A DNA stretch of 64,000 bases from Pseudomonas salomonii (GTDB lineage Bacteria; Pseudomonadota; Gammaproteobacteria; Pseudomonadales; Pseudomonadaceae), in NCBI RefSeq assembly GCF_900107155.1, contig NZ_FNOX01000012.1:154201-218200 (forward strand). The letters run 5' to 3'. The notes below the pieces were generated by a model. That model did not search any database and was not told where the DNA came from. It was given only the letters and a program-made list of their open reading frames with translations. The translations under genes and the position numbers were made by a program. Shown piece after piece: positions 17,330-26,749 of this stretch; position 1 is the stretch's first letter; the number at the start of each line of letters is the position of its first letter.

Positions 17330-18154
17330 ATGGCGGCCGCAGGCTTTAATCGCATCGCCTTGGGCGTGGAATACAAAGGCTCGCGCTATCGCGGCTGGCA
17401 GCGCCAGGCTTCAGGTGTGCTGACCGTGCAGGAAACCCTCGAAAACGCATTGTCGAAGGTGGCGGATTCGCCGGTTTCACTGATGTGTGCCGGGCGTACC
17501 GATGCCGGTGTGCACGCCTGTGGCCAGGTGGTGCACTTTGACACCCAGGCCGAGCGCACGCTGAAAGCCTGGGTGATGGGCGCCAATATCAATTTGCCCC
17601 ATGACGTCAGCGTGACTTGGGCCAAGGTCATGCCTGCGCATTTTCATGCGCGCTTCAAGGCCATTGCCCGGCGCTACCGCTACGTGATCTACAACGATCA
17701 GATCCGCCCGGCGCACCTGAATCAGGAAATTACCTGGAACCACCGCCCGCTGGATGCCGAGCGCATGGCCGAGGCTGCCCGGCATCTGGTCGGCGTGCAT
17801 GATTTCAGCGCCTTCCGTGCAGGCCAGTGCCAGGCCAAGTCGCCCATCAAGGAAGTCCACCACCTGCGCGTGACCCGTCACGGCAAGATGATCGTGCTGG
17901 ATATTCGTGCCGGCGCCTTCCTGCACCATATGGTGCGCAATATTGCCGGTGTGCTGATGACCATCGGCACTGGCGAGCGCCCGGTGGAGTGGGCGCGGGA
18001 AGTGCTCGAAAGCCGCGTCCGCCGCACCGGCGGCGTCACGGCGCATCCGTTCGGCCTGTACCTGGTGGATGTGGAGTACCGCGACGAGTTTGAATTGCCG
18101 CAGCGCTTTATCGGTCCACATTTCCTCACAGGTTTCAGCGAACTTGACGGCTGA
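17330..18154 (+). CDS. truA: tRNA pseudouridine(38-40) synthase
   Basis: 274 residues from the ATG at 17330, close to the 270 of E. coli TruA. It isomerises uridines 38-40 in the anticodon arm. Visible are RIALGVEYKGSRYRGWQRQ, the catalytic Asp in CAGRTDAGVHACGQVVHF and the RAGAFLHHMVRNIAGVL motif. An in-frame ATG at 17264 would add 22 polar residues, but it lies inside a TATAAT string that could be the promoter -10 box, so the inner start is preferred with modest confidence. trpF follows after 64 bp. Confidence 0.95.
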   Translation: MAAAGFNRIALGVEYKGSRYRGWQRQASGVLTVQETLENALSKVADSPVSLMCAGRTDAGVHACGQVVHFDTQAERTLKAWVMGANINLPHDVSVTWAKVMPAHFHARFKAIARRYRYVIYNDQIRPAHLNQEITWNHRPLDAERMAEAARHLVGVHDFSAFRAGQCQAKSPIKEVHHLRVTRHGKMIVLDIRAGAFLHHMVRNIAGVLMTIGTGERPVEWAREVLESRVRRTGGVTAHPFGLYLVDVEYRDEFELPQRFIGPHFLTGFSELDG

Positions 18155-18218
18155 CGCCTGCAAGCGCTTTTGTTACCATCCGGGACTTTCTCGGCCCAAC
18201 CCCTGAGGTTTCCACGCC

Positions 18219-18851
18219 ATGCCAGCCGTTCGCAGCAAGATTTGCGGGATTACCCGCATAGAAGACGCGCTGGCGGCAGTCGAAGCGGGGGCGGATGCCA
18301 TCGGTTTCGTGTTCTATGCCAAGAGCCCGCGGGCGGTGAATGTGTTGCAGGCGCGGGCGATCATCGCTGCACTGCCGCCGTTCGTGACCACCGTGGGGCT
18401 GTTCGTCAACGCCAGCCGTTGCGAACTCAACGAAACCCTGGATGCCGTGCCGCTGGATATGCTGCAATTTCACGGTGACGAAAGCCCCGATGAATGCGAA
18501 AGCTATCAGCGCCCGTACATCAAGGCGCTGCGCGTCAAGGCCGGGGATGACATTGCTGCTGCGTGCGCCGCCTATACTGGCGCTCGCGGCATTTTGCTGG
18601 ATACCTATGTCGAAGGCGTGCCCGGCGGTACGGGTGAGGCGTTCGACTGGACGCTGATTCCGGAAGGTTTGAGCACGCCGATCATCCTCGCGGGAGGGCT
18701 CAACCCCGCGAATGTCGCGGCGGCCATCGAGCAGGTCCGGCCTTATGCGGTGGACGTCAGCGGCGGAGTGGAGCAGGGCAAGGGCATCAAGGATCACCAC
18801 AAGATTCGCGCATTCATGCAGGCCGTGCGCAACAGCAGGGGCGCGATGTGA
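18219..18851 (+). CDS. trpF: Phosphoribosylanthranilate isomerase
   Basis: 210 residues forming a single TIM barrel. It converts N-(5-phosphoribosyl)anthranilate to CdRP in tryptophan synthesis. Marks are SKICGITRIEDALAA with the catalytic Cys, FVFYAKSPR, LDMLQFHGDE, LLDTYVEGVPGGTG with the catalytic Asp, and the phosphate loop ILAGGLNPANV and VDVSGGVEQGKG. GAGG lies upstream of the ATG. As usual in Pseudomonas, trpF is apart from trpBA. Confidence 0.98.
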   Translation: MPAVRSKICGITRIEDALAAVEAGADAIGFVFYAKSPRAVNVLQARAIIAALPPFVTTVGLFVNASRCELNETLDAVPLDMLQFHGDESPDECESYQRPYIKALRVKAGDDIAAACAAYTGARGILLDTYVEGVPGGTGEAFDWTLIPEGLSTPIILAGGLNPANVAAAIEQVRPYAVDVSGGVEQGKGIKDHHKIRAFMQAVRNSRGAM

Positions 18852-19096
18852 CGGCTGGCAGTCTGCCGCCGTCCATAACTACCACTGTGTAGAACAGCAC
18901 CGGCGCCGCCTGCGGGAGGCCCGGAAATGAAGTGGCAACCGTGCTTTGGCAGGTTGTCTGGAAGGCTGAGGATACAGGCGGGAAATGGCCGGTCGAACGT
19001 CTGACCCCGTCCAGCCTGTGTCATCGCCACATATGAATTTAGCTCAAGGGCATACGCGGGGCTGTGTTCAAGCCACCGGTACTGGAGAAAGAAAGC

Positions 19097-20017
19097 ATGA
19101 GCAACTGGTTAGTAGACAAACTGATCCCTTCGATCATGCGTTCCGAGGTGAAGAAAAGCTCGGTTCCTGAAGGTCTGTGGCACAAGTGCCCATCCTGCGA
19201 CGCGGTGCTGTACCGCCCGGAGCTGGAAAAGACCCTGGACGTTTGCCCTAAGTGCAACCACCACATGCGTATCGGCGCCCGCGCGCGCATCGACATCTTC
19301 CTTGATGCCGACGGCCGTAACGAGCTGGGCGCAGACCTGGAGCCGGTTGACCGTCTCAAGTTCCGCGACGGCAAGAAGTACAAGGACCGCCTGACCGCTG
19401 CGCAGAAGCAGACCGGCGAAAAAGACGCGCTGATTTCGGTCAGCGGCAAGCTGCTGGGCATGCCGGTTGTGGTGTCCGCGTTCGAGTTCTCCTTCATGGG
19501 CGGTTCCATGGGGGCCATCGTCGGCGAGCGTTTTGTACGTGCCGCCAACTACGCGCTGGAAAACCGTTGCCCGATGATCTGCTTCGCCGCCTCCGGTGGT
19601 GCGCGCATGCAGGAAGCGCTGATCTCCCTGATGCAAATGGCCAAGACCTCTGCGGTGCTGGCGCGTCTGCGTGAAGAAGGCATCCCGTTCATCTCGGTGC
19701 TGACCGACCCGGTTTACGGCGGCGTTTCCGCCAGCCTGGCGATGCTGGGCGACGTGATCGTCGGCGAGCCCAAAGCACTGATCGGCTTTGCCGGCCCACG
19801 CGTGATCGAGCAGACCGTGCGTGAAAAACTGCCGGAAGGCTTCCAGCGCAGCGAGTTCCTGCTGGAACATGGTGCGATCGACCTGATCATCCCGCGCGGT
19901 GAACTGCGTCCACGCCTGGGTAACCTGCTGGCGCAAATGATGGGTTTGCCGACGCCTGTGTATGTCGCACCAAAAATCGAACCTATCGTTGTTCCGCCGG
20001 TGCCAGCAAACCTATGA
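19097..20017 (+). CDS. accD: Acetyl-CoA carboxylase carboxyltransferase beta subunit
   Basis: 306 residues from the ATG at 19097 (GGAG upstream). It pairs with AccA to move CO2 from carboxybiotin to acetyl-CoA, the first step of fatty acid synthesis. The N-terminal four-Cys zinc ribbon (KCPSCDAVLY and VCPKCNHHMRI) and the crotonase-fold core (FMGGSMGAIVGERF, SGGARMQEALISLMQM, SVLTDPVYGGVSAS) are complete. It overlaps folC by four bases (ATGA), as in E. coli. Confidence 0.98.
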   Translation: MSNWLVDKLIPSIMRSEVKKSSVPEGLWHKCPSCDAVLYRPELEKTLDVCPKCNHHMRIGARARIDIFLDADGRNELGADLEPVDRLKFRDGKKYKDRLTAAQKQTGEKDALISVSGKLLGMPVVVSAFEFSFMGGSMGAIVGERFVRAANYALENRCPMICFAASGGARMQEALISLMQMAKTSAVLARLREEGIPFISVLTDPVYGGVSASLAMLGDVIVGEPKALIGFAGPRVIEQTVREKLPEGFQRSEFLLEHGAIDLIIPRGELRPRLGNLLAQMMGLPTPVYVAPKIEPIVVPPVPANL

Positions 20018-21321
20018 CCCAACGTACCCTGGGCGAATGGCTCGCCTACCTTGAGCAGTTGCATCCGTCCGCCATCGACATGGGCCTGGAGCGCTCGCAA
20101 CAGGTAGCGGCCCGCCTCGGGTTGGGCCGGCCGGCGCCGCGTGTGATCACGGTGACCGGCACCAACGGCAAAGGCTCTACCTGTGCCTTTGTCGCGGCGC
20201 TGCTGCAAGCCCAGGGGCTTAAAGTAGGCGTCTACAATTCTCCGCACCTGCTGCGTTATAACGAGCGGGTGCAGCTCAATGGCGTCGAAGCCACTGACGC
20301 GCAGCTCTGCGAAGCCTTCGCCGCACTGGAGGCCGGGCGTGGCGAAATTTCCCTGACCTACTTCGAAATGGGCACCTTGGCGGCGTTCTGGCTGTTCGAG
20401 CGTGCGCAGTTGGATGTGGTCGTGCTGGAAGTCGGGCTTGGCGGGCGCCTGGATACGGTCAACGTGGTGGACGCCGATATTGCGCTGGTGACCAGTATTG
20501 GCGTCGACCATGCGGACTATCTGGGCAACACCCGCGAGTCGGTGTCTTATGAAAAGGCCGGGATCTTCCGTCAGGGCAAGCCGGCGCTGTGTGGTGACCT
20601 GGACCCGCCCCAGCCTTTGCTGGACAAGGTGCGCGAGCTGGATTGCCCGTTTTACCTGCGCGGCCGCGAATTCAATCTCGAAGTTGGCGACCAGCATTGG
20701 CAGTGGCGCGGGCGTGATGCGCGCGGTCAGGTGGTTGAGCTGCGGGATTTGCCGCTGCTGAACCTGCCGATGGAAAACGCCGCCCTGGCGCTGCAAGCCT
20801 ATTTGTTGATGGACCTGCCGTGGAACCCCGAGCAGCTCGCTGCCACGTTGCTGGCTACCCGTGTCGTGGGGCGCCTGGATCGGCGCACATTCGAGTGGGA
20901 AGGCAAGCGCCTGAACTTGTTGCTGGATGTGGGGCACAACCCGCACGCCGCCGAATACCTGGCGCAACGCCTGGCGCGCACGCCGCCAGTGGGTCGGCGC
21001 CTGGCGGTGTTCGGCTTGTTGGCCGACAAGGACCTGGACGGTGTGGTTGCGCCGTTACTCGGCAATGTCCAGGCTTGGGCGGTAGGGCCGCTGGACACGC
21101 CGCGCAGTCGCCCGGCTGCCGAACTGCAAGTGGCCTTGCAGAACCTTGGCGCCCCGGTGGCGTCGTATGCAAGCGTCACTGCAGCGCTTGAAGCGCAATG
21201 TGCGGTGGCGACGGCCGAGGACGAGATTCTGTTGTTCGGATCATTTTATTGTGTTGCCGAGGCGCTTGAGTGGTTGGCCCGGCGCTCCACGGAGGAAGCT
21301 GCACATGGCATTACTGGATAG
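20014..21321 (+). CDS. folC: Bifunctional folylpolyglutamate/dihydrofolate synthase
   Basis: 435 residues. It adds glutamate to dihydropteroate and to folates. The Mur-ligase-like P-loop TVTGTNGKGSTCAF, YNSPHLLRYNERV, the VGLGGRLDTVNVV segment and the C-terminal LLDVGHNPHAAEYLAQRL are all present. It is translationally coupled to accD and overlaps the start of dedD by 17 bases. Confidence 0.97.
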   Translation: MTQRTLGEWLAYLEQLHPSAIDMGLERSQQVAARLGLGRPAPRVITVTGTNGKGSTCAFVAALLQAQGLKVGVYNSPHLLRYNERVQLNGVEATDAQLCEAFAALEAGRGEISLTYFEMGTLAAFWLFERAQLDVVVLEVGLGGRLDTVNVVDADIALVTSIGVDHADYLGNTRESVSYEKAGIFRQGKPALCGDLDPPQPLLDKVRELDCPFYLRGREFNLEVGDQHWQWRGRDARGQVVELRDLPLLNLPMENAALALQAYLLMDLPWNPEQLAATLLATRVVGRLDRRTFEWEGKRLNLLLDVGHNPHAAEYLAQRLARTPPVGRRLAVFGLLADKDLDGVVAPLLGNVQAWAVGPLDTPRSRPAAELQVALQNLGAPVASYASVTAALEAQCAVATAEDEILLFGSFYCVAEALEWLARRSTEEAAHGITG

Positions 21322-21979
21322 CGCATACAAGCAGCGAATGGTCGGAGCGCTGGTATTGGTGGCATTGGCGGTGATTTTCCTGCCGATGCTGTTTTCGCGC
21401 CAGGACGAACAGCGTCAGGTCGTGGTCGAGGCACCGGCAGCGCCACAGGCGCCGGCGATGCCGCAGGTGCAGGTAGAGCCGGTGGTGGTGCCCGAGCCGC
21501 AGGCACTGCCTGAAGAGCCTGTGCCGAGCGATGACGAGGTGGCTGCGCAAACGCCTCAAGCGGCGCCAGCAGCGCCGGTGCAACAGAGCGTGCCGGTGGT
21601 CAAGCCGGCGCCCGCTCCAGCGGCTCCGGTGGTGGCTGCCAAGCCAGCAGCGCCAGCCCCTGCACCCAAGCCGGTAGCGCCACAACCTGCTGCGCCGGGC
21701 AAGCCGGATGTCGGTCAAAGCCGTATCGACCCGAATGGCCTGCCGATCAGTTGGTCGATCCAGCTCGCCAGCCTGGCCAACCGTGAAAGCGCCGATGCCT
21801 TGCAGAAAAAACTGCGTGCCCAGGGCTATAACGCCTATATCCGCAGTGCCGACGGCAAAAATCGCGTATTTATCGGACCGCTGATCGAGCGCGCCGAGGC
21901 GGATCGCCTGCGTGACCTGCTGGGGCGTCAGCAGAACCTGAATGGGTTTGTGGTGCGGTTCCAGCCTGAGCGCGGCTGA
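21305..21979 (+). CDS. dedD: SPOR-domain division protein, DedD type
   Basis: 224 residues from the ATG at 21305 with GAGGAAG upstream. Short cytosolic N-terminus (LLDSAYKQRMVGALVL), one membrane span near residues 12-30, a long Pro/Ala/Val-rich periplasmic linker, then a C-terminal SPOR domain (SWSIQLASLANRESADAL ... VFIGPLIERAEAD). SPOR domains bind denuded septal peptidoglycan. The folC-dedD-cvpA-purF order matches other gammaproteobacteria and supports the name. Confidence 0.92.
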   Translation: MALLDSAYKQRMVGALVLVALAVIFLPMLFSRQDEQRQVVVEAPAAPQAPAMPQVQVEPVVVPEPQALPEEPVPSDDEVAAQTPQAAPAAPVQQSVPVVKPAPAPAAPVVAAKPAAPAPAPKPVAPQPAAPGKPDVGQSRIDPNGLPISWSIQLASLANRESADALQKKLRAQGYNAYIRSADGKNRVFIGPLIERAEADRLRDLLGRQQNLNGFVVRFQPERG

Positions 21980-22014
21980 GTAACTGCCGATTTCTGGTTG
22001 GAATGCTGGCCAAA

Positions 22015-22034
22015 TGTGGGAGCCAGCTCCCACA
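22015..22034. repeat. Single REP-like palindrome
   Basis: TGTGGGAGCCAGCTCCCACA is a perfect 20-base palindrome in the dedD-cvpA gap with the same GTGGGAGC core as the REP elements. A TAAAAT at 22136, beyond it, may be the cvpA -10 box. Confidence 0.7.
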
Positions 22035-22171
22035 CAAGCCCAGCGCCCACAGCGTTTGGGTGGTGTTGAGATTGCTCAACCCATTGATTTGCAAAGCACC
22101 CACAATCACAGCTTACCGATAGCCCGGCGCTCTGCTAAAATGCGCCGCCTTATCCGTACGTAGGCTTCACT

Positions 22172-22729
22172 GTGCCATTTACCTGGGTTGATTGGGCGAT
22201 CGTAGCAATCGTCGCCATCTCCGCTTTGATCAGTCTAAGCCGCGGCTTCGTAAAAGAAGCACTGTCGTTGCTGACCTGGATCATCGCAGGAGTTGTAGCC
22301 TGGATGTTCGGTGGTTCACTGTCGGTTTACCTGGCCGGGTATATCGAAACACCTTCGGCTCGCGTCATCGCGGGCTGCGCCATCATGTTCATCGCCACGC
22401 TGTTGGTGGGGGCAATGGTCAATTATCTTATTGGCGAGTTGATACGTGTCACCGGCATCGAAGGGACCGATCGATTTCTCGGCATGGCCTTCGGCGCCGC
22501 ACGTGGCGGCTTGCTGGTGGTTGTGGCGGTCGGGCTGTTGAGCCTGGGGCCGGTACAGCAGGATTCGTGGTGGCAGGAGTCGGTACTCGTGCCAAAATTT
22601 CTATTGGTTGCAGATTGGTCCAAGAACCTCATATTGGGGTGGAGCAGTCAGTGGCTGGCCAGCGGAATCAGCGTACCCGCTGATCTTCCGTTCAAGGAAC
22701 ACCTCTTGCCGGCCAAAACGCCTCAGTAA
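22172..22729 (+). CDS. cvpA: CvpA family membrane protein
   Basis: 185 residues from a GTG start. Four hydrophobic segments (WAIVAIVAISALISL, ALSLLTWIIAGVVAWM, VIAGCAIMFIATLLVGAMV and the GGLLVVVAVGLLSLG span) give an inner-membrane protein. CvpA is required for colicin V production in E. coli and is linked to envelope stress. Its place directly before purF is conserved and the two are probably cotranscribed. Confidence 0.93.
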   Translation: MPFTWVDWAIVAIVAISALISLSRGFVKEALSLLTWIIAGVVAWMFGGSLSVYLAGYIETPSARVIAGCAIMFIATLLVGAMVNYLIGELIRVTGIEGTDRFLGMAFGAARGGLLVVVAVGLLSLGPVQQDSWWQESVLVPKFLLVADWSKNLILGWSSQWLASGISVPADLPFKEHLLPAKTPQ

Positions 22730-22770
22730 GTAGTGTTCAGTCAAGATTCATTAAGTAGGGGTTGCGTCGC

Positions 22771-24276
22771 ATGTGTGGCATCGTCGGTATCGTCGGTAAG
22801 TCGAACGTCAATCAGGCGCTGTATGACGCGCTAACCGTCCTCCAGCACCGCGGCCAGGACGCTGCCGGTATTGTGACCAGCCACGACGGCCGGTTATTCC
22901 TGCGCAAGGACAATGGCCTGGTGCGTGACGTGTTCCATCAGCGTCACATGCAGCGCCTCGTCGGGCACATGGGCATTGGTCATGTGCGTTACCCGACTGC
23001 CGGTAGCTCGACCTCGGCCGAAGCTCAACCGTTTTACGTCAACTCGCCTTACGGCATCACCCTGGCGCACAACGGTAACCTGACCAACGTTGAACAGCTG
23101 GCCAAGGAGATTTACGAATCTGACCTGCGCCACGTCAACACCAACTCCGATTCGGAAGTGCTGCTCAACGTGTTCGCCCACGAGCTGGCCCAGCGCGGCA
23201 AGCTGCAGCCGACCGAAGAAGATGTGTTCGCTGCCGTGACCGACGTGCACAACCGTTGTGTCGGTGGTTATGCCGTCGTCGCAATGATCACAGGTTATGG
23301 CATCGTCGGTTTCCGTGACCCGCACGGCATTCGTCCAATCGTGTTCGGCCAGCGTCACACCGACGAAGGCGTCGAGTACATGATTGCCTCCGAAAGCGTG
23401 TCCCTGGATGTGCTGGGCTTCACCCTGATCCGCGACCTCGCGCCGGGCGAAGCGGTGTACATCACCGAAGACGGCAAGCTGCACACCCGTCAGTGCGCGA
23501 TTGCGCCGAAACTCACCCCGTGCATCTTCGAACACGTCTACCTGGCGCGTCCGGACTCGATCATCGACGGTGTTTCGGTGTACAAGGCGCGCCTGCGCAT
23601 GGGCGAGAAGCTGGCCGAGAAGATCCTGCGCGAGCGTCCCGAGCACGATATCGACGTGGTGATCCCGATCCCGGACACCAGCCGTACCGCTGCGCTGGAG
23701 CTGGCCAACCACTTGGGCGTCAAGTTCCGCGAAGGCTTCGTCAAGAACCGTTACATCGGCCGTACCTTCATCATGCCTGGCCAGGCAGCCCGCAAGAAAT
23801 CGGTGCGCCAGAAGCTCAACGCCATCGAGCTGGAATTCCGCGGCAAGAACGTGATGCTGGTCGACGATTCCATCGTGCGCGGCACCACCTGCAAGCAGAT
23901 CATCCAGATGGCCCGCGAAGCCGGTGCGAAGAACGTGTACTTCTGTTCCGCCGCACCTGCCGTGCGTTATCCGAACGTTTACGGTATCGACATGCCGAGC
24001 GCCCACGAGTTGATCGCTCACAACCGTTCGACCCAGGATGTGGCCGACCTGATCGGTGCTGACTGGTTGATCTATCAGGACCTGCCGGACCTGATCGAGG
24101 CGGTCGGTGGTGGCAAGATCAAGATCGCCGAGTTTGACTGCGCCGTGTTCGACGGCAAGTACGTGACGGGTGATGTTGACGAGGCCTACCTGAACAAGAT
24201 CGAGCAGGCGCGTAACGATTCATCGAAGATCAAGACCCAGGCGGTCAGCGCGATCATCGATCTGTACAACAACTGA
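22771..24276 (+). CDS. purF: Amidophosphoribosyltransferase
   Basis: 501 residues starting at the ATG at 22771, so Cys2 (MCGIVGIVG) becomes the N-terminal nucleophile of the glutaminase domain after Met removal. An earlier in-frame TTG at 22762 would bury it and is rejected. The N-domain channels ammonia from glutamine. The C-terminal phosphoribosyltransferase domain has the PRPP loop VMLVDDSIVRGTT near residue 361. This is the first committed step of purine synthesis. AGGGG lies upstream, and a terminator follows. Confidence 0.98.
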   Translation: MCGIVGIVGKSNVNQALYDALTVLQHRGQDAAGIVTSHDGRLFLRKDNGLVRDVFHQRHMQRLVGHMGIGHVRYPTAGSSTSAEAQPFYVNSPYGITLAHNGNLTNVEQLAKEIYESDLRHVNTNSDSEVLLNVFAHELAQRGKLQPTEEDVFAAVTDVHNRCVGGYAVVAMITGYGIVGFRDPHGIRPIVFGQRHTDEGVEYMIASESVSLDVLGFTLIRDLAPGEAVYITEDGKLHTRQCAIAPKLTPCIFEHVYLARPDSIIDGVSVYKARLRMGEKLAEKILRERPEHDIDVVIPIPDTSRTAALELANHLGVKFREGFVKNRYIGRTFIMPGQAARKKSVRQKLNAIELEFRGKNVMLVDDSIVRGTTCKQIIQMAREAGAKNVYFCSAAPAVRYPNVYGIDMPSAHELIAHNRSTQDVADLIGADWLIYQDLPDLIEAVGGGKIKIAEFDCAVFDGKYVTGDVDEAYLNKIEQARNDSSKIKTQAVSAIIDLYNN

Positions 24277-24282
24277 GTAAAC

Positions 24283-24306
24283 ACCGGCCCTGAGGGGCCG
24301 GTTTTG
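24283..24306 (+). terminator. Rho-independent terminator after purF
   Basis: ACCGGCCC and GGGCCGGT form an 8-bp GC-rich stem with a TGAG loop followed by TTTTG. Confidence 0.88.
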
Positions 24307-24341
24307 TATCTTAAACAGAGTATTGAGTAAGGAGTCGCAGC

Positions 24342-25553
24342 ATGAGTCAGGAATGGGATGCCGGTCGGTTGGACAGCGACCTCGATGGCGTAGCTTTCGA
24401 TACCCTGGCTGTGCGCGCCGGTCAGCACCGCACCCCGGAAGGTGAGCACGGTGACCCGATGTTCTTCACCTCCAGCTATGTATTCCGCACTGCTGCCGAC
24501 GCGGCTGCGCGCTTCGCCGGTGAAGTGCCGGGCAACGTCTATTCGCGTTACACCAACCCGACCGTGCGTGCGTTCGAAGAACGTATCGCCGCCCTTGAGG
24601 GTGCCGAGCAGGCGGTGGCCACGGCGACCGGCATGGCCGCGATCCTGGCAGTGGTGATGAGCCTGTGCAGTGCTGGCGACCATGTGCTGGTGTCGCGCAG
24701 TGTGTTCGGCTCCACCATCAGCCTGTTCGAGAAGTACTTCAAGCGCTTCGGCATCGAAGTGGATTATGTGCCCCTGGCGGACCTGTCCGGCTGGGATGCG
24801 GCGATCAAGGCTAACACCAGGTTGTTGTTCGTCGAGTCGCCTTCCAACCCGCTGGCCGAGTTGGTGGATATCGCCGCGTTGTCCGAAGTGGCCCACGCCA
24901 AGGGCGCGATGCTGGTGGTCGACAACTGCTTCTGCACGCCGGCGCTGCAACAGCCGTTGAAGCTGGGCGCGGACATTGTTGTGCACTCGGCCACCAAGTT
25001 CATCGACGGCCAGGGCCGTTGCATGGGCGGCGTAGTCGCCGGCCGCAGCGAGCAGATGAAGGAAGTGGTGGGTTTCCTGCGCACCGCCGGGCCGACCCTG
25101 AGCCCGTTTAACGCCTGGATTTTCCTCAAAGGCCTGGAAACCCTCAGCCTGCGGATGAAGGCCCATTGCGCCAACGCCCAGGCCCTGGCCGAGTGGCTGG
25201 AGCAGCAGGACGGGATTGAGAAAGTCCATTACGCCGGTCTCAAGAGCCACCCGCAACACGCGTTGGCCCAGCGTCAGCAGCGTGGTTTCGGCGCGGTGGT
25301 GAGCTTTGAAGTAAAAGGCGGCAAAGACGGCGCCTGGCGCTTTATCGACGCGACGCGCCTGATCTCCATCACGGCCAACCTGGGTGACAGCAAAACTACC
25401 ATCACCCACCCGAGCACTACCTCACACGGGCGCCTGGCGCCACAGGAGCGTGAAGCGGCGGGCATCCGTGACAGCCTGATCCGCATCGCCGTCGGCCTGG
25501 AAGACGTAGCCGACCTGCAAGCTGACCTGGCTCGCGGGCTGGCGGCCTTGTGA
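24342..25553 (+). CDS. metZ: O-succinylhomoserine sulfhydrylase
   Basis: 403 residues. PLP enzyme of the Cys/Met metabolism family that makes homocysteine directly from O-succinylhomoserine and sulfide. Visible are SRYTNPTVRAFEERIAALEG, ATATGMAAILA, the PLP-binding Asp in VVDNCFCTPALQQP, and the Schiff-base Lys219 in HSATKFIDGQGR. It follows purF, as is typical of Pseudomonas, and has AAGGAG upstream. A related cystathionine gamma-synthase is the alternative, but the context and the FIDGQGR motif favour MetZ. Confidence 0.95.
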   Translation: MSQEWDAGRLDSDLDGVAFDTLAVRAGQHRTPEGEHGDPMFFTSSYVFRTAADAAARFAGEVPGNVYSRYTNPTVRAFEERIAALEGAEQAVATATGMAAILAVVMSLCSAGDHVLVSRSVFGSTISLFEKYFKRFGIEVDYVPLADLSGWDAAIKANTRLLFVESPSNPLAELVDIAALSEVAHAKGAMLVVDNCFCTPALQQPLKLGADIVVHSATKFIDGQGRCMGGVVAGRSEQMKEVVGFLRTAGPTLSPFNAWIFLKGLETLSLRMKAHCANAQALAEWLEQQDGIEKVHYAGLKSHPQHALAQRQQRGFGAVVSFEVKGGKDGAWRFIDATRLISITANLGDSKTTITHPSTTSHGRLAPQEREAAGIRDSLIRIAVGLEDVADLQADLARGLAAL

Positions 25554-25564
25554 TCGAGTGGTCC

Positions 25565-26329
25565 ATGGAAACGGCAGCGGCCGGTAACGGCCGTGTTGCG
25601 CTGGTGACGGGCGCCGCCCGGGGCATTGGTCTCGGGATCGCGGCGTGGTTGATCAGCGAAGGCTGGCAGGTGGTGTTGACCGACCTGGACCGCGAGCGCG
25701 GTTCCAAGGTGTCCAAGGTGCTGGGTGACAACGCCTGGTTTATCACCATGGACGTGGCCGACGAGAAGCAGGTCGCCCAGGGCGTTGCCGAAGTGCTCGG
25801 CCAGTTTGGGCGCCTGGATGCGTTGGTGTGCAACGCAGCGGTCGCCGACCCGCGCAATATCACCCTCGAAAGCCTCGACCTGGCGTACTGGAACCGCGTA
25901 CTGGCGGTAAACCTCAGCGGGCCGATGCTGCTGGCCAAGCACTGCGCGCCGTACCTGCGTGCCCATGGCGGCGCGATCGTCAACCTGGCCTCGACCCGCG
26001 CGCGTCAATCGGAGCCCGACACCGAGGCCTACGCGGCGAGCAAGGGCGGACTGCTGGCCCTGACGCATGCCTTGGCCATGAGTCTTGGGCCGGAGGTGCG
26101 GGTCAATGCCGTCAGCCCTGGCTGGATCGATGCGCGTGACCCTGCGGCGCGGCGTGCCGAGCCTTTGACCGATGCCGATCATGCCCAGCATCCGGCGGGC
26201 AGGGTGGGCACGGTTGAGGACGTGGCGGCGATGGTGGCGTGGCTGCTGTCGCGTCAGGCGGGGTTTGTCACCGGGCAAGAGTTTGTGGTCGACGGCGGCA
26301 TGAGCAAGAAGATGATTTACAGCGAGTAG
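25565..26329 (+). CDS. Short-chain dehydrogenase/reductase
   Basis: 254 residues from the ATG at 25565. A GTG at 25550 overlapping the metZ stop would give 259 residues and translational coupling. Rossmann motif VTGAARGIGLGIA, the NAG-like VCNAAVADP, and the catalytic Ser, Tyr and Lys in STRARQSEPDTEAYAASKGG. The C-terminal GQEFVVDGGMSKKM is standard. The substrate is unknown. It sits immediately behind metZ, so the two are probably cotranscribed. Confidence 0.92.
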   Translation: METAAAGNGRVALVTGAARGIGLGIAAWLISEGWQVVLTDLDRERGSKVSKVLGDNAWFITMDVADEKQVAQGVAEVLGQFGRLDALVCNAAVADPRNITLESLDLAYWNRVLAVNLSGPMLLAKHCAPYLRAHGGAIVNLASTRARQSEPDTEAYAASKGGLLALTHALAMSLGPEVRVNAVSPGWIDARDPAARRAEPLTDADHAQHPAGRVGTVEDVAAMVAWLLSRQAGFVTGQEFVVDGGMSKKMIYSE

Positions 26330-26386
26330 GGCGGGTAGCCGTCTTGAAGCAATTTTGTCTTTTTCAGAAAAACTTCAAGCGGGCTA

Positions 26387-26415
26387 TTGACTTAGGTCCG
26401 CTACCTGCGTAAATT
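26387..26415 (+). promoter_or_regulatory. Promoter for tRNA-Val(UAC)
   Basis: TTGACT at 26387-26392 and TAAATT at 26410-26415 are separated by 17 bases, and the tRNA starts 21 bases further on. Confidence 0.65.
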
Positions 26416-26436
26416 TCGCGGCCTCAACGAAGCAAA

Positions 26437-26512
26437 GGGTGATTAGCTCAGCTGGGAGAGCATCTGCCTTACAAGCAGAGGGTCGGCGGTTCGATCCCGT
26501 CATCACCCACCA
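26437..26512 (+). tRNA. tRNA-Val (anticodon UAC)
   Basis: 76 bases with CCA encoded. The acceptor GGGTGAT pairs with ATCACCC, the anticodon stem CTGCC...GGCAG-type loop carries TAC, and GGTTCGATCCC forms the T arm. It reads GUA/GUG-type valine codons. Confidence 0.97.
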
Positions 26513-26567
26513 CTTCTTGAGAGTTTTGCCTTCGGGCAAGACGCAACGTTAAAGGTTGCACCGACGC

Positions 26568-26644
26568 GCAGCGGTAGTTCAGTCGGTTAGAATACCGGCC
26601 TGTCACGCCGGGGGTCGCGGGTTCGAGTCCCGTCCGCTGCGCCA
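26568..26644 (+). tRNA. tRNA-Asp (anticodon GUC), copy 1
   Basis: 77 bases, acceptor GCAGCGG pairing with CCGCTGC, anticodon loop CTGTCAC with GTC, T arm GGGTTCGAGTCCC and encoded CCA. It is identical to the copy at 26750. Confidence 0.97.
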
Positions 26645-26749
26645 TATTTTCCAGGTCCGATTTGTCGGGTTTGAGATTGAACAGCTTGGGCTGATCAGTC
26701 AGATGTTCAAAGACGGTTGAGCGTTCAGGCTCAACTGGTCAAGCGATAC

